A DNA stretch of 64,000 bases from Alcanivorax borkumensis SK2 (GCF_000009365.1 NC_008260.1:2265001-2329000), one strand, 5' to 3'. Counted from the first letter of the stretch, positions 45,340-56,345 are shown. Translations and numbers: made by a program. Notes: generated from the sequence alone by a model not told the origin.

Positions 45340-46170
45340 TTATCCCAAGTTACGGCTGTAGAAAATCTCCAGCATCTCAGTCTTCATCCGCTCTTCAATC
45401 TGGTCTAACTCGGTTTGTGCGAATTCATCCCTACCGGCGCCAAACAAGTAGTTATCAATATCGAAGTCTTTCAGCAACATCTTGGTGTGGAAGATATTTT
45501 CCTGATACACATTCACGTCGATCATCTGATAAGCGTTCTGGGTATCTTCAGTCAGGAAGTTCTGGATCGAATTAATATCGTGATCAATGTAGTGCTTGGT
45601 GCCATCCAGATCACGAGTCATTCCACGCACCCGGTAATCCACCGTGACAATATCGGAATCGAAACTGTGGATTAGGTAGTTCAACGCACGCAGCGGGGAG
45701 ATTACCCCACAGGTCGACACGTCCACATCGACCCGAAAAGTGGAGATGCCATTATCCGGGTGCGACTCAGGATAGGTATGTACCGTCACATGGCTCTTAT
45801 CCAGATGAGCAACGACCGTCTCTGGCAACGGCCCTGGCCCTTCTTCGTCCCAGTCGGTCCCAACAGGTGGAGTTTCATGCTCAGCAATCAGCATGGTCAC
45901 ACTGGCACCCTGAGGCTCATAATCCTGGCGAGCCACATTCAAAATATTGGCGCCAATGATATTGGTTACGTTGGTGAGAATCTCGGTGAGACGCTCCGCG
46001 TTATACAGCTCGTCAATATATTCGATATATTCCTGACGGTGCTGTTCTGTCTTTGCGTAAGCGATATCAAAAATATTAAAACTCAAGGATTTGGTCAGGT
46101 TATTGAAACCGTGAACCGTAATCTTGGGATTGGGATCTTTCACCACAGCCTTACCCCATGGGCGTTTCAT
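45340..46170 (-). CDS. speD: S-adenosylmethionine decarboxylase proenzyme
   Basis: Supplies decarboxylated SAM for spermidine synthesis. 276 aa from the ATG at 46170 ([20 protein letters not shown]). Pyruvoyl-dependent enzyme of the gammaproteobacterial class: autocleavage at [16 protein letters not shown], before the Ser of DKSH, followed by [11 protein letters not shown] with the catalytic Cys. The end [12 protein letters not shown] is conserved. Convergent to coq7. Confidence 0.94.
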   Translation of the reverse strand: MKRPWGKAVVKDPNPKITVHGFNNLTKSLSFNIFDIAYAKTEQHRQEYIEYIDELYNAERLTEILTNVTNIIGANILNVARQDYEPQGASVTMLIAEHETPPVGTDWDEEGPGPLPETVVAHLDKSHVTVHTYPESHPDNGISTFRVDVDVSTCGVISPLRALNYLIHSFDSDIVTVDYRVRGMTRDLDGTKHYIDHDINSIQNFLTEDTQNAYQMIDVNVYQENIFHTKMLLKDFDIDNYLFGAGRDEFAQTELDQIEERMKTEMLEIFYSRNLG

Positions 46171-46297
46171 CGCCACGTTAAGACAAACACACCACCGCAA
46201 CCCTAGCGGCTACCTTGTTTGCAACATCCCAAAGGATGTCACCACAATCACCGGCCTGGCCGGCATATTGCCATTACCGAAACGCCTGCAGGCCGCC

Positions 46298-46714
46298 TCA
46301 GCCTTCAATGGTATAACTATGGGTGATCTCAACACCACCGCGAGTCAGCATAATGCTGGCAGAACAATATTTTTCTGCCGACAGCTCGACCGCCCTTTTC
46401 ACATGGGCTTCCTTCAAGCTGTTACCGCTGACAATAAAATGCAGGTGGATCTTGCTAAACACCGCCGGGACCTCGTCAGCACGCTCTGCGGTTAATTCAC
46501 ACCGGCAGTCGGTCACGTCCTGACGGGACTTCTTAAGAATATGAATCACATCAAAGGAGGAGCAACCACCCACCCCCAACAACAAGGTTTCCATGGGGCG
46601 CGGCCCGCGGTTCTGACCACCATGATCCGGCGGACCATCCATCAGCACCTTATGGCCGCTTTCTGTCTCCGCCTCATAGCAAGCTTCACCCTGCCATTTA
46701 ACCACTGCTTTCAT
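46298..46714 (-). CDS. OsmC/YhfA-family protein
   Basis: 138 aa. OsmC fold with the cysteine of LGVGGCSSFDVIHILKK (about residue 51) and a second Cys in SAEKYCSASIMLTRGG (about 117), the usual peroxidatic and resolving pair. YhfA-like members next to crp are common in gammaproteobacteria; peroxide reduction is likely by family but not shown. Starts with CTAGGAGAG upstream. Confidence 0.9.
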   Translation of the reverse strand: MKAVVKWQGEACYEAETESGHKVLMDGPPDHGGQNRGPRPMETLLLGVGGCSSFDVIHILKKSRQDVTDCRCELTAERADEVPAVFSKIHLHFIVSGNSLKEAHVKRAVELSAEKYCSASIMLTRGGVEITHSYTIEG

Positions 46715-47038
46715 GGCGCTCTCCTAGTATGTCACCCCATCCCGAACACAAACCGAAAGCCTGAGTGCGCCCGCCTTTGAAGGGGGCGCAGAGTACCATA
46801 GCGCGGGCCTCACGCCACCCTTTTCAGAGCAGACTATTGGGAATATTTTCTCTATTTTTACCCCCCCTAGGAAATTGGCGTATATAGAGAAAAAACGTTG
46901 TTTAATAATAACTTGGTTCCCATTAACCATGTGAAAACCACGATAAAGAACCTGTCCTCTTGGCATAACTCATAAAAACAGGCAGTATCCATAGGCTTAT
47001 AACTAAGACATTTTTCTGGTTTCAAAGACTGAGCTCCC
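46715..47038. other. Intergenic region between osmC and crp
   Basis: 324 bp holding divergent promoters. The right half is AT-rich, with GTATATAGAGAAAAAACG near 46880. No operator was recognised with confidence and no reading frame looks like a gene. Confidence 0.5.
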
Positions 47039-47668
47039 ATGATGAACGGCAACAAAATCATCCCAAATCTGGACCACTTTTTGGCCCAGTGCCACCGCCG
47101 CAAGTACCCGGCGAAGAGCACCATCATCTATGCTGGTGATGAATCGGATGCGCTGTATTACATCCTCAAAGGCTCTGTGACGGTAATGATCGAGGACGAC
47201 GATGGTCGCGAGATGATCATGGCATACCTTAATGAAGGGGATTTCTTCGGTGAAATGGGTCTATTTGAAAACGACCCCTCCCGCTCTGCTTGGGTAAAAG
47301 CCAAGACAGAATGTGAAGTTGCCGAAGTTAGTTACCCAAAATTTCGGCAGTTGGCACGTGAAGACGCAGATATCCTGTTCACCGTATCCGCCCAAATTGC
47401 GGGCCGCCTACGCGCCACCACTCGCAAAGTGGGCGATCTGGCATTTCTGGATGTCACCGGCCGTGTCGCGGGCACCCTGCTAGACCTATGTAAACAACCC
47501 GATGCAATGACACACCCAGACGGCATGCAGATCAAAATCACTCGCCAGGAAATCGGTCGCATCGTCGGTTGCTCCCGGGAAATGGTAGGCCGGGTACTCA
47601 AAAACCTAGAAGAACAGGGCTTGGTCTCCGTAAAAGGCAAAACCATGGTGGTGTACGGTACTAGGTAA
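47039..47668 (+). CDS. crp: cAMP-activated global regulator Crp/Vfr
   Basis: 209 aa, close to Vfr/Crp. The cAMP domain has [20 protein letters not shown] and the phosphate-binding cassette [20 protein letters not shown]. The long C-helix contains [20 protein letters not shown]. The HTH reads [20 protein letters not shown]. It controls catabolism, and in Pseudomonas virulence functions, through TGTGA-type sites. It ends 44 nt before a terminator. Confidence 0.95.
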   Translation: MMNGNKIIPNLDHFLAQCHRRKYPAKSTIIYAGDESDALYYILKGSVTVMIEDDDGREMIMAYLNEGDFFGEMGLFENDPSRSAWVKAKTECEVAEVSYPKFRQLAREDADILFTVSAQIAGRLRATTRKVGDLAFLDVTGRVAGTLLDLCKQPDAMTHPDGMQIKITRQEIGRIVGCSREMVGRVLKNLEEQGLVSVKGKTMVVYGTR

Positions 47669-47711
47669 GCTACACGTTCAAACGCGAATGAATGTTCTGC
47701 CAATTCACCGC

Positions 47712-47747
47712 AAAGAGGCCGCGCCCAACCATTAGCGCGGCCTCTTT
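47712..47747. terminator. Terminator after crp (shared hairpin family, copy 5)
   Basis: AAAGAGGCCGCGC / GCGCGGCCTCTTT around a 10-nt loop. It closes crp on the plus strand and may close trpC, which ends 179 bp to the right. Confidence 0.8.
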
Positions 47748-47925
47748 CGTTTCCATCTCTTGCCTGTTCAACACGGGCTGAACGTACCTTGCGCAGGCAG
47801 ATAATTTTACCCAAGGGCACAGAAAGCCTGAAAACGTGGACGCTAAAAACAATACCTCAAGCTAACCACCGCCTACCGGCTTGCACTGCCCAACAACACT
47901 CAATTGAAACGACGAGGCCTATAAA

Positions 47926-48720
47926 TCAGAAGAACAGTTTCTTGAGTTCAGCGCCCGGGTCATCGGCACGCATAAAGGCTTCGCCGACCAGGAAACTATG
48001 GATGCCGTTGTTACGCATCAGCTTCACGTCTGCACTGGAGTGGATTCCACTTTCAGTCACCACCATACGGTCACCCGGCACCTGTTGAGCCAGAGTCAAC
48101 GTAGTATTCAGGCTGGTCTCGAAGGTATGCAGATTACGGTTGTTGATGCCGATGAGCTCTGCGTTCAACGCTATCGCCCGCTGCAATTCCTCTTCCGTGT
48201 GCACTTCCACTAACACGTCGCATCCGGCCTGTTGAGCAGCATGATATAACTCATCCATCTGCGCATCGGACAGCGCTGCCGCAATCAACAACACCGCATC
48301 TGCCCCCATGGCTCGGGACTCAAAAATCTGCCACGGATCAATCATGAAATCCTTGCGCAACACCGGCAGGTTTACCGCGTTACGAGCTGCACGTAAGTAA
48401 TGTTCATCGCCCTGGAAAAAATCCTTGTCAGTAAGTACCGACAGACAAGCCGCACCGTTAGCTTCGTAGCTGCGGGCAATGGATACCGGATCAAAATCAT
48501 TTCGGATCACGCCCTTGCTGGGAGAGGCCTTTTTGATCTCCGCAATCACCGCTGGCTGATGCTCCTTCACCCGGCCGAATAGGCTGGAAATAAACCCTCG
48601 TGCCTTGCGCTGGTTGTCTGCCATGGACTGTAGATCACCCAGCGTATAATGGTTCTTGCCAATGGCAATCTCCTCCTGCTTGCGGGCGATAATCTTATCG
48701 AGAATGGTGCCTGTGCTCAT
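47926..48720 (-). CDS. trpC: Indole-3-glycerol phosphate synthase
   Basis: Fourth step of tryptophan synthesis. 264 aa from the ATG at 48720 ([19 protein letters not shown]), preceded by GAGG. TIM-barrel motifs: [17 protein letters not shown] with the catalytic Lys, [33 protein letters not shown] and [14 protein letters not shown]. Stand-alone enzyme, not fused to TrpF. Last gene of trpEGDC. Confidence 0.96.
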   Translation of the reverse strand: MSTGTILDKIIARKQEEIAIGKNHYTLGDLQSMADNQRKARGFISSLFGRVKEHQPAVIAEIKKASPSKGVIRNDFDPVSIARSYEANGAACLSVLTDKDFFQGDEHYLRAARNAVNLPVLRKDFMIDPWQIFESRAMGADAVLLIAAALSDAQMDELYHAAQQAGCDVLVEVHTEEELQRAIALNAELIGINNRNLHTFETSLNTTLTLAQQVPGDRMVVTESGIHSSADVKLMRNNGIHSFLVGEAFMRADDPGAELKKLFF

Positions 48721-48731
48721 AACCTCGCTCC

Positions 48732-49784
48732 TTAATGGGATTCGTCGCCAACCTTGAGGGCCGTGCTGAACTGGGCCAGCTCGCGCATGCGTTCTGCCGC
48801 TTCTCCATTGTGGATCAGGTCTTCCGCCATGCTGACCCCTTCCTTGTGAGTGCGAGTAATACCACTGACATAAATGGCCGCCCCCGCGTTCAGGGCAATC
48901 ATGTCTGCAGCCTTGCAAGCGGCTTCTGTGGTGCGCTTGCCAAACGCATCTTTGATCAGCGCCAAAGACGCTTTTGAGTCAGTTACATCAAGGCCGACCA
49001 GGGAATCGGATCCCAGCCCAAGATCTTCCGGTGTCAGGTCGTACTCTTTCACCTCACCATCCCTGAACTCCGCCACATGAGTACGTGCCGCCAGGCTGAT
49101 CTCATCCAGGCCGTCTTTACTGTGCACCACCATGATGTGCTCGCCGCCCAGGCGCCCCATGACTTCCGCCAGCGGACGACACAGCTTTTCCGAGAATACA
49201 CCCATCACCAACCGCTGAACCCCGGCCGGGTTGGTCATCGGACCGAGAATATTAAACAGGGTGCGCATACCCAGCTCCTTGCGCGGCCCCACGGCATACT
49301 TCATAGCCTTGTGATGGTTCGGCGCAAACATGAAGCCGACACCAACATTATCCACACATTGGCCAATCTGTGCCGGGCTTAGGTCCAGCGCAATACCCGC
49401 CGTTTCCAACAGATCAGCGGAACCACTTTGCGAGCTCACCGAACGGCCCCCGTGCTTGGCCACATGGGCACCGGCGGCCGCGGCCACAAAACTACTGGCG
49501 GTGGACACATTGAACAAATTGGCGCCATCGCCGCCGGTACCGACGATGTCCACCAGATACTGACGGTTCTCCACCGTCACCCCGGTAACCAGCTCGCGCA
49601 TAACCATAACGGCGCCAGTGATTTCATCCAGAGATTCGCTTTTCATCCGCAGGCCGACCATCAGTGCACCAATCTGTGCATCGGTGGCGCCACCGGTCAT
49701 CACCTGGCCCATCACATCGCGCATTTCCTCGATGCTCAAATCAATATTATCGACCACTTTGGCCAGCGCTTGCGGAATATTCAT
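48732..49784 (-). CDS. trpD: Anthranilate phosphoribosyltransferase
   Basis: Second step of tryptophan synthesis. 350 aa. PRPP-binding [39 protein letters not shown] and [16 protein letters not shown] are typical. It overlaps trpG by 4 bp and lies 11 bp before trpC. Confidence 0.96.
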
Positions 49785-50383
49785 GCCCCTTCCCCCTGCT
49801 CATCCAGCTTTAAAAAATTCTCAAGCAGGGCATGACCGTGCTCACTCAAAATAGACTCAGGGTGATATTGCACCCCTTCAATCGGCAGCGTCTTGTGACG
49901 CATACCCATGATTTCATCGACGCTGCCATCGTCTTTCAGAGTCCAGGCCGTCATTTCCAAACAATCCGGAAGGCTGTCTTTTTCCACCACCAGAGAATGG
50001 TAGCGAGTTGCCGTATAGGGCGATGGCAAATCACGGAACACGCCCACACCATTGTGGTAAATCGGCGAGGTTTTACCATGCATCACTTGGCGGGCCCGAA
50101 TGACCTGGCCCCCAAACGCTTGCCCAATCGCCTGATGCCCCAAACACACACCAAGAATCGGCAGCTTGCCAGCAAAGTGCTTAATCGCTGCGAGGGAGAT
50201 ACCCGCTTCATTGGGGGTACAAGGGCCAGGGGAAATCATCAACCGATCAGGGTTCAGCTGTTCAATCTCTTCCAGGCTAATCTGGTCGTTGCGGTGCACC
50301 AGCACCTCAGCACCCAGCTCCTGTAGGTACTGCACCAGGTTGTAGGTAAAACTGTCGTAATTATCGATCATCAGCACGCGCAT
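49781..50383 (-). CDS. trpG: Anthranilate synthase glutamine amidotransferase subunit
   Basis: Supplies ammonia to TrpE; may also serve p-aminobenzoate synthesis. 200 aa. Class I amidotransferase triad: Cys in [17 protein letters not shown], and His/Glu in [14 protein letters not shown]. It begins [20 protein letters not shown] and lies 2 bp after trpE. Confidence 0.96.
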
Positions 50384-50385
50384 TA

Positions 50386-51876
50386 TTACTGTCCTCCGTC
50401 TGCCAGGTTGAGACCACCCAATGCCATGTTTACCGCTCGGAATACTGCCCGGGCTTTATTCATGGTCTCGTCCCATTCAGACTGCGGCACGGAGTCGGCC
50501 ACAATCCCTGCCCCAGCCTGCACGTACAGGCGTTGATCCTTGATCACTGCAGTACGGATAGCGATAGCCGTGTCCATATCGCCGTTAAAACCGATATACC
50601 CCACTGCGCCCCCGTAGACGCCGCGCTTGGTGGGCTCCAGTTCGTCAATGATTTCCATAGCGCGGATCTTCGGCGCACCGCTCAGGGTGCCCGCCGGGAA
50701 GGTGGCACGCAGCACATCCAGCGGCCCCAAATCTTCGCGTAGCTCGCCGTCCACATTGGACACAATATGCATCACGTGGGAATAACGCTCCACGACCATC
50801 TGGTCGGAAACCTCCACCTTGCCCGCCTTAGAAACACGGCCAATATCGTTGCGCCCCAAATCAATCAGCATCAGGTGCTCGGCAATTTCCTTCGGGTCCG
50901 CCAGCAAGTCTTTTTCCAGCGCCAAATCTTCCGCTTCATTGGCACCGCGTTTGCGCGTGCCCGCCAGTGGCCGCACCGTCGTTCGCCCCTGCTCAGCGCG
51001 AGCCAGAATTTCCGGCGAAGAGCCGGCGATATGAAAATCGTCCAGATCCAGATAGAACATGTAAGGCGACGGATTCAGGTAACGCAGGGCACGATACAAA
51101 TCCAGCGCCGGCGCCTGAAACGGACAACTCATGCGCTGGGACGGCACCACCTGCATCACGTCCCCCGCCAGGATGTACTCGCGGATGGTTTCCACACCCG
51201 CCTTGAAAGCGTCTTGCGGAAATTCATGGTGGAAATCGTTTTCGTCCACAGGCTCGCCGTAAACGGTATGTGCCGGCTCCGACAAGGGAGCGCGCAGCTG
51301 GCTTTCCAACGCCTCTAGCCGCTGCTCGGCGCGCATCAGTACCCCGTCTTCTTTCGGGTCCACATGCACCACCAGGAACAGCGCCCCGCGCAGGTTATCG
51401 AAGACCACCACCTCCTCGGACCGCATCAGCAGGATATCCGGAACCCCCAGCACATCCTCGCCAGGTGCAGGCCCCAAACGTGGCTCGAAATACCGCACGC
51501 TGTCATAACCGAAATACCCCACCAGGCCGCCATTAAAACGGGGCAAGCCCTCCAAGTCTGGGCTACGATAGGCTTTTCGATACTCTTCCACCCAGCTAAT
51601 AGGGTCAGCCGCTTCGTAATGCTGACGCCCCTCTGGGCCATCGACCTGCACCTGCTGGCCAGTAATCCGCACCACCTCTGTGGCCGGCAGGCCAATAATG
51701 GAATACCGGCCCCACCGTTCGCCCCCCTGCACCGATTCAAACAGGTAGGTGTAGGGGCCAGACGCCAGCTTACGATAGGCCGACAGCGGCGTATCCAAAT
51801 CCGCCAATACTTCGCGAACCACGGGCACCCGGGTATAGCCCTGCTGGGCAAAACGATCCAGTTCTTGTGGTGACAT
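50386..51876 (-). CDS. trpE: Anthranilate synthase component I
   Basis: Converts chorismate to anthranilate. 496 aa from the ATG at 51876 ([20 protein letters not shown]), 6 nt after AAGGA. The feedback-binding motif reads [16 protein letters not shown] (LLES in many homologues, here LFES). The active-site region has [35 protein letters not shown] and [20 protein letters not shown]. First gene of a contiguous trpE-G-D-C operon, unlike the split arrangement in Pseudomonas. Confidence 0.96.
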   Translation of the reverse strand: MSPQELDRFAQQGYTRVPVVREVLADLDTPLSAYRKLASGPYTYLFESVQGGERWGRYSIIGLPATEVVRITGQQVQVDGPEGRQHYEAADPISWVEEYRKAYRSPDLEGLPRFNGGLVGYFGYDSVRYFEPRLGPAPGEDVLGVPDILLMRSEEVVVFDNLRGALFLVVHVDPKEDGVLMRAEQRLEALESQLRAPLSEPAHTVYGEPVDENDFHHEFPQDAFKAGVETIREYILAGDVMQVVPSQRMSCPFQAPALDLYRALRYLNPSPYMFYLDLDDFHIAGSSPEILARAEQGRTTVRPLAGTRKRGANEAEDLALEKDLLADPKEIAEHLMLIDLGRNDIGRVSKAGKVEVSDQMVVERYSHVMHIVSNVDGELREDLGPLDVLRATFPAGTLSGAPKIRAMEIIDELEPTKRGVYGGAVGYIGFNGDMDTAIAIRTAVIKDQRLYVQAGAGIVADSVPQSEWDETMNKARAVFRAVNMALGGLNLADGGQ

Positions 51877-52213
51877 AATTGTCCTTAGCATTTCGCTACG
51901 GCCCAGCACTTAGGCGGACCGCGATCTAGAGCAATAATTGTAGAGGAAAAATAATCAAAAGACGTGTCAGTACAGACACAGGGAGAGCATCACCATCGCC
52001 AGCGAGCAGGTGTGAGGAGGAAAAGCGGATTGTCGCTCAGGGCACAGTCCAAGGGACGTCCTTTCTCAATCATTAGTATTGATGTGGATTCTAGCTAATG
52101 AGGACGCCAGAGGCTAGACGCTGAAAACTCGGAAGAAACTGCTAAACTGGCGCGTCAATATGTGCGATGTGCGTACTTCAGCGACCGGCCTTAGGCGTCA
52201 GCCCAGGAGTTCC
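51877..52213. other. Intergenic region between trpE and the MOSC gene
   Basis: 337 bp with divergent promoters. No leader peptide with tandem Trp codons was found on the trpE side. GTGTCAGTACAGACAC at 51964-51979 is an imperfect palindrome (14 of 16) about 90 bp before trpE and could be an operator. A TACAAT on the minus strand near 51935 could be the trpE -10. Nothing else is supported. Confidence 0.45.
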
Positions 52214-52669
52214 ATGAGAATCCTCGCCCTTTACACCGCCAGCCAGTCCCGTGGCCCGGTGGAAAATCAGCCTGCGGTACAGCTGCGTGCGGGTTGTGGC
52301 ATCGTTGGCGACCGCCACTATCGACGCAATGCCAAACCAGAAGAACAAATCACCCTGATCGAATCAGAGGCCATCGACAGCTTCAACCGCGAATATCAGC
52401 AACAGGTTGTTCCATCAACCCTGCGGCGTAACGTATTGACCAAAGGGGTTGACCTCAATGCATTGGAAGGGCGTGAATTTCAGCTCGGCAACATCCGCTT
52501 GCGCGGCATTGAGCTTTGCGAACCCTGCTCTGTAGTCGGTCAGCTGCTAGCAGGCGATCTAACGCCTAAACAAGTGATCAACGCCCTACTGGGCCGTGGC
52601 GGCCTGCGCTGTGAAATTCTATCCAGCGGCGTGGTTCGCGTTGGCGATAATATTGAAATACCGGATTAA
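52214..52669 (+). CDS. MOSC-domain protein
   Basis: 151 aa from the ATG at 52214, with AGGAG upstream. MOSC landmarks: LRAGCGIVGDRHYRRNAKPE, EQITLIESEAIDSFNRE, STLRRNVLTKGVDLNAL, and the conserved Cys region RGIELCEPCSVVGQLL. These domains handle sulfur from molybdenum cofactor or similar carriers. Stand-alone, with unknown partner. The DUF1415 gene begins 4 bp later. Confidence 0.87.
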   Translation: MRILALYTASQSRGPVENQPAVQLRAGCGIVGDRHYRRNAKPEEQITLIESEAIDSFNREYQQQVVPSTLRRNVLTKGVDLNALEGREFQLGNIRLRGIELCEPCSVVGQLLAGDLTPKQVINALLGRGGLRCEILSSGVVRVGDNIEIPD

Positions 52670-52673
52670 CGAC

Positions 52674-53231
52674 ATGGAAAAAACCTGCCCGATCAACCAG
52701 ACCCGCCAATGGCTCGAAGAGGTGGTCATCGGCTTGAACCTGTGCCCTTTTGCGCGCAAGCCCTTCACCGCCGGGCAGGTACGCTTTGCCGTTAGCGATA
52801 GCCGTAATGTGGAAACCTTGCTGGGGGATCTGCACGAAGAACTGGACCACATGGATCGCGTATCTGCAGAAGAAGTGGACACCACGCTGTTGATCATTAC
52901 CGACCAGTTAGACGATTTTCTCGACTACAATGACGTATTAGACCTAGCCGATGGCCTGCTAGAACAGCAAGGCTGGGAAGGCACCTATCAAATCGCCAGC
53001 TTTCACCCCGCTTACCAATTCGCCGATACCACTGCCGACGACCCGGAGAACTACACCAACCGGGCACCCTACCCGATTCTACACATCCTACGCGAAGCCA
53101 GTTTGGACAAAGGGCTCGCCAGCTACCCGAATCCGGAACAGATTCCCGAACGGAACATAGCAACACTCAATGGCCTTAACGAGGCTCAGTGGCAGGCCCT
53201 GTTTGGCGGCCTGCCGGGGGCACACCGGTGA
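52674..53231 (+). CDS. DUF1415 family protein
   Basis: 185 aa from the ATG at 52674 (MEKTCPINQTRQWLEEVVIG). Conserved family motifs include GLNLCPFARKPFTAGQVRF, DDFLDYNDVLDLADGLL and FHPAYQFADTTADDPENYTN. Function is unknown. It overlaps the next gene by 4 bp and follows the MOSC gene closely, so the three form one unit. Confidence 0.88.
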   Translation: MEKTCPINQTRQWLEEVVIGLNLCPFARKPFTAGQVRFAVSDSRNVETLLGDLHEELDHMDRVSAEEVDTTLLIITDQLDDFLDYNDVLDLADGLLEQQGWEGTYQIASFHPAYQFADTTADDPENYTNRAPYPILHILREASLDKGLASYPNPEQIPERNIATLNGLNEAQWQALFGGLPGAHR

Positions 53232-53569
53232 ACCTGGATCTGTCTGATGTGTTATTAATCACCGCGCTGGTCATGATCGGCGCATTGTTCTGGCGTTCCC
53301 ACGGCATCCGTGAGCGGGCGTTGGTCGCGACCCGACGCTTTTGTGAGCGACAAAAACTGGAATTTCTAGACGAAAGCGTTGGCCTGGAAAAGCTCACCCT
53401 GAGCAAAGATAACCACGGCAAAAGACGCATCACCCGCATCTATCGGTTCGAATTTACCGTCACCGGCGGGGAACGTTACGAAGGCCGCACCGTAGTGCAG
53501 GGTGGCGTTACCCAGCGGGTCGAGTTACCTCCCCACCGCTACACCCCTCCGCCGGAAGAGCTTCATTAA
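53228..53569 (+). CDS. DUF3301 membrane-anchored protein
   Basis: 113 aa starting with GTG at 53228, which overlaps the DUF1415 stop (GTGA). One N-terminal membrane segment (LSDVLLITALVMIGALFW), then a conserved soluble region HGIRERALVATRRFCERQKL and YRFEFTVTGGERYEGRTVV. I recognise DUF3301; function unknown. Confidence 0.82.
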   Translation: MNLDLSDVLLITALVMIGALFWRSHGIRERALVATRRFCERQKLEFLDESVGLEKLTLSKDNHGKRRITRIYRFEFTVTGGERYEGRTVVQGGVTQRVELPPHRYTPPPEELH

Positions 53570-53656
53570 ATCGGCTAACGTAGATGGGGCTGATGGCAAA
53601 GCATGGCCTCCACACTGATCTGAGAACGTGGGCTCGGCCATTGATGTTGGCAGTGT

Positions 53657-54205
53657 TCACTTAACCCGCTGTTTTTCCAGCTTGCGGGCCAAAGTGCGAC
53701 GGTGCATACCAAGGCGGCGGGCGGTTTCTGAGATATTAAACCCCGTTTGCGCCAGCGTTTCGTGGATGCGCTCCCACTCCAGAGTCTTGAGATTAGTGGC
53801 ACGTGCGGTAAGGGACACCTCGGCATTACCCTCCGCCCGGCTGAAGGCCTCTTCAATATCATCCGTATTGGAGGGCTTCGCTAGGTAATGGCAGGCTCCC
53901 AGCTTCACCGCTTCCACTGCCGTAGCAATACTGGCATAGCCTGTAAGCACCACAATCAGCATGTCTTCAGCATGCTCGTGCAACGCCTGCACGCAGGCCA
54001 ATCCAGACGAGTCACCCTTAAGCTTCAGGTCGACTACGGCAAAACCAGGCTCATGGCTTTTTAGCAAAGCCTGCATCGACTCCAAGCTATCCGCATGAAT
54101 AACTCGATATCCTCGCCTCTCGAACGAACGGGTCAAGGTGCGAGCAAAGGCGTCATCATCTTCTACAATCAATAGCAGTTTTTCGTCCTGCAACGTATCA
54201 GTCAC
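53657..54205 (-). CDS. regA: Redox response regulator RegA/PrrA/RoxR
   Basis: 182 aa. Receiver with LLLIVEDDDAFARTLTRSF, phospho-acceptor Asp in FAVVDLKLKGDSSGLA and YLAKPSNT. The C-terminal Fis-type helix-turn-helix FNISETARRLGMHRRTLARK is nearly invariant in this family. Regulates oxidases, electron transfer and, in some species, nitrogen or carbon metabolism. Overlaps regB by 8 bp; the adjacent cyo genes are probable targets. Confidence 0.93.
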   Translation of the reverse strand: MTDTLQDEKLLLIVEDDDAFARTLTRSFERRGYRVIHADSLESMQALLKSHEPGFAVVDLKLKGDSSGLACVQALHEHAEDMLIVVLTGYASIATAVEAVKLGACHYLAKPSNTDDIEEAFSRAEGNAEVSLTARATNLKTLEWERIHETLAQTGFNISETARRLGMHRRTLARKLEKQRVK

Positions 54206-55550
54206 CGTTGGTTTCTCCTCTTTCCTGTTTCAGGGCGACCACGGAAAGTGGCAAAGACAACGTTACTAATGCGCCGCCCTGCACCAAATTACTCGCTTTC
54301 AGATTACCCCCTAACGTGCGCAGTACATTCATCACTAAAAACAGCCCAAGGCCACTGCCCGGTCGCCCCTTGCTGGACTGATAGGGGCGACCAAGATTGT
54401 CGAGCATTGCCTGTGCGAAGCCCGGCCCCCGGTCTGCCACCGACACCAGCAGGGTTTTACCTTCACGGTACACACTCAGCCGCACCCAATTTGGCGAGGC
54501 TTCCAGTGCGTTATCCAATACATTATGAATGCTCTGCCGGAGGGCTGAGTCGGACACGATACTCAGGTCTTCCCCAAACTCATTGCTATAAGAAAAATCT
54601 TTCACCGGGCGCGTTTCGCGCCACTCGTCCACCAAATCATCCAGAAACGCGCGTACCGTAGTTCCTTCTGAAGATTCCCCCCGTGCCTCGCCCGCCGATA
54701 ACAAGATACCGCTAACAATAGATTTGCAGCGAAGTACCTGTGTCTGCATCTCAGTAATTTCCTGGGCCAAATCACCATTGGATTTGAACGGCTCCATGTG
54801 CCTCCAGTCACCCAGAATCACGGACAGGGTCGCCAGCGGCGTTCCCAGCTCGTGGGCCGCGCCGGAAGCCAACAACCCCATACGCACAATGTGCTCTTCT
54901 TCTGCTGCTCGCTGACGCAACTGCGCCAGATGCTCGTCACGCTGACGTCGATTACGGGTAATACGGTTAATGAAAACCACTAGCAGCACACCATTGAGCA
55001 CAAAACAGATAAACATGCCTTCGATGTAAAGACTGAATAGCCCTTCGGAATGATCCAACGGCATAGGCAATGGGTGGCCATACCAGGCCAGCCAGCCGAA
55101 GCACAATGTGGTGGTCACCAGAATCACCCAGGTAGACCACACCTCCAGCAACACCGCACCCAGAATCACTTGCAGTAAATACAGAAACACAAACGGGTTC
55201 GAAGCACCGCCGCTCAACGCCAACAGCATGGTCAGCGTGGCCACATCAATCAGCAGGGAAAGGAATAACTCGGTATTGCCAATGGTCTTTGGCAGCCTCA
55301 TTCGCAACAAACTGACCGCATTGAGCAACAGCAGACCAAACAGCACCATCAGCATTTGCGCCACGGGTAGCTCAATATCAAAGCCGTAATTAACCACCAA
55401 AATGGTGGCGAACTGGCCGAACATGGCAATCCAGCGCAGCTGTATCAGTAACTGCAGGTTCTTGCGGCCGGTCAGGTCGTCGCTACTGCGGCGCAGTGCA
55501 GAAAATAACGATCCCGATGGAGGAGTCTTAGAGGGTGAGGACGATGACAT
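54198..55550 (-). CDS. regB: Redox sensor kinase RegB/PrrB/RoxS
   Basis: 450 aa from the ATG at 55550; a start three codons upstream is also possible. Six membrane segments with the quinone-site heptad GGASNPF after the third. H-box AAHELGTPLATLSVILG is the RegB type (HELGTPL). The redox-linked Cys of the family is retained (QVLRCKSIVSGIL). ATPase motifs: NVLDNALEASP, DRGPGF and GSGLGLFLV. It starts 18 bp after surf1. Confidence 0.92.
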   Translation of the reverse strand: MSSSSPSKTPPSGSLFSALRRSSDDLTGRKNLQLLIQLRWIAMFGQFATILVVNYGFDIELPVAQMLMVLFGLLLLNAVSLLRMRLPKTIGNTELFLSLLIDVATLTMLLALSGGASNPFVFLYLLQVILGAVLLEVWSTWVILVTTTLCFGWLAWYGHPLPMPLDHSEGLFSLYIEGMFICFVLNGVLLVVFINRITRNRRQRDEHLAQLRQRAAEEEHIVRMGLLASGAAHELGTPLATLSVILGDWRHMEPFKSNGDLAQEITEMQTQVLRCKSIVSGILLSAGEARGESSEGTTVRAFLDDLVDEWRETRPVKDFSYSNEFGEDLSIVSDSALRQSIHNVLDNALEASPNWVRLSVYREGKTLLVSVADRGPGFAQAMLDNLGRPYQSSKGRPGSGLGLFLVMNVLRTLGGNLKASNLVQGGALVTLSLPLSVVALKQERGETNGD

Positions 55551-55568
55551 GATTTCCATAGCCCCAGT

Positions 55569-56288
55569 TTAGCGCGTTCGGGGTGAATCCCGTAGCACCA
55601 GCCAAGCCGCCAGCACCATGCCGAAGGCAAGGGCAAACCAAGTGATGGCGTAGACTAGATGATTATTACGGAAATGAATGACGGTAAGCCCCCCCACGGG
55701 TAGCTCACTGTCATCGGCTTGCGCATCGATAAAATAGGGAGCCACCGGAGACAAACCATTCCGCTCGGCCATGGCCTTCACATCCCGTGAGTACCAGCGA
55801 TTCTCGTCAGGCACATTATCTCGCAATACGCCCCCGCCCGGATGGCTAAGGCGCAACAGCCCGGTGACAGTGACCAGCTCAGCCGGCGTATATTCACCCG
55901 ATTGTGCAGCCTGGCGTTGCTGCTGGGGTACAAACCCCTGGTTCACATACACCCAGCTACCATCGGCACACTGTAACGGTGCCATCAGCCAGTAGCCTTG
56001 CCCCGCTTCGGTGGCTGCCGACACCAACGCAACAGCCTGGGGCTGATATCGGCCACGGACACTAACATGAAGATATTCATGGGTGTCCTCACTGACAGTG
56101 GGCCAGTCATGTTGCGACGGGGCGAGCATCGCTTCAGCGTGCACCCGAGTGTCCACGCGAGCGATCAAATTTTCCTTCCAGGCCAGCCGCTTCACCTGCC
56201 AAACACCCAACGCCACAAACCCAACGAAGGCCACCGCGGTTAACAGCAGAAAAAGGAAAGAATGAATACGCCGGCGAGCCATGGTCAT
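55569..56288 (-). CDS. SURF1 family cytochrome oxidase assembly protein
   Basis: 239 aa. Two membrane segments at the ends (FLFLLLTAVAFVGFVALGVW and VYAITWFALAFGMVLAAWLV) flank a periplasmic domain with GYWLMAPLQCADGSWVYVNQ, the SURF1 signature. SURF1 helps haem a insertion in aa3 oxidases, but here it sits downstream of cyoABCD, where cyoE (haem O synthase) is usually found. A terminator separates it from cyoD; it likely forms a unit with regB and regA. Confidence 0.88.
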   Translation of the reverse strand: MTMARRRIHSFLFLLLTAVAFVGFVALGVWQVKRLAWKENLIARVDTRVHAEAMLAPSQHDWPTVSEDTHEYLHVSVRGRYQPQAVALVSAATEAGQGYWLMAPLQCADGSWVYVNQGFVPQQQRQAAQSGEYTPAELVTVTGLLRLSHPGGGVLRDNVPDENRWYSRDVKAMAERNGLSPVAPYFIDAQADDSELPVGGLTVIHFRNNHLVYAITWFALAFGMVLAAWLVLRDSPRTR

Positions 56289-56311
56289 GCCTCTTCAAAC
56301 GTGGAGGGGAG

Positions 56312-56345
56312 AAAAAGGCGGAGACCGGCAACGCCGATCTCCGCC
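56312..56345 (-). terminator. Terminator after cyoABCD
   Basis: On the minus strand a stem GGCGGAGA / TCTCCGCC (with an inner CGGC/GCCG pairing) is followed by TTTTTCT. It lies about 93 nt after the cyoD stop and before the surf1 start, separating the two units. Confidence 0.75.

Noticed and set aside
51877..52060. Possible trp attenuator or leader peptide upstream of trpE
   Set aside because: No short reading frame with adjacent Trp codons and no terminator/antiterminator pair was found on the trpE strand.
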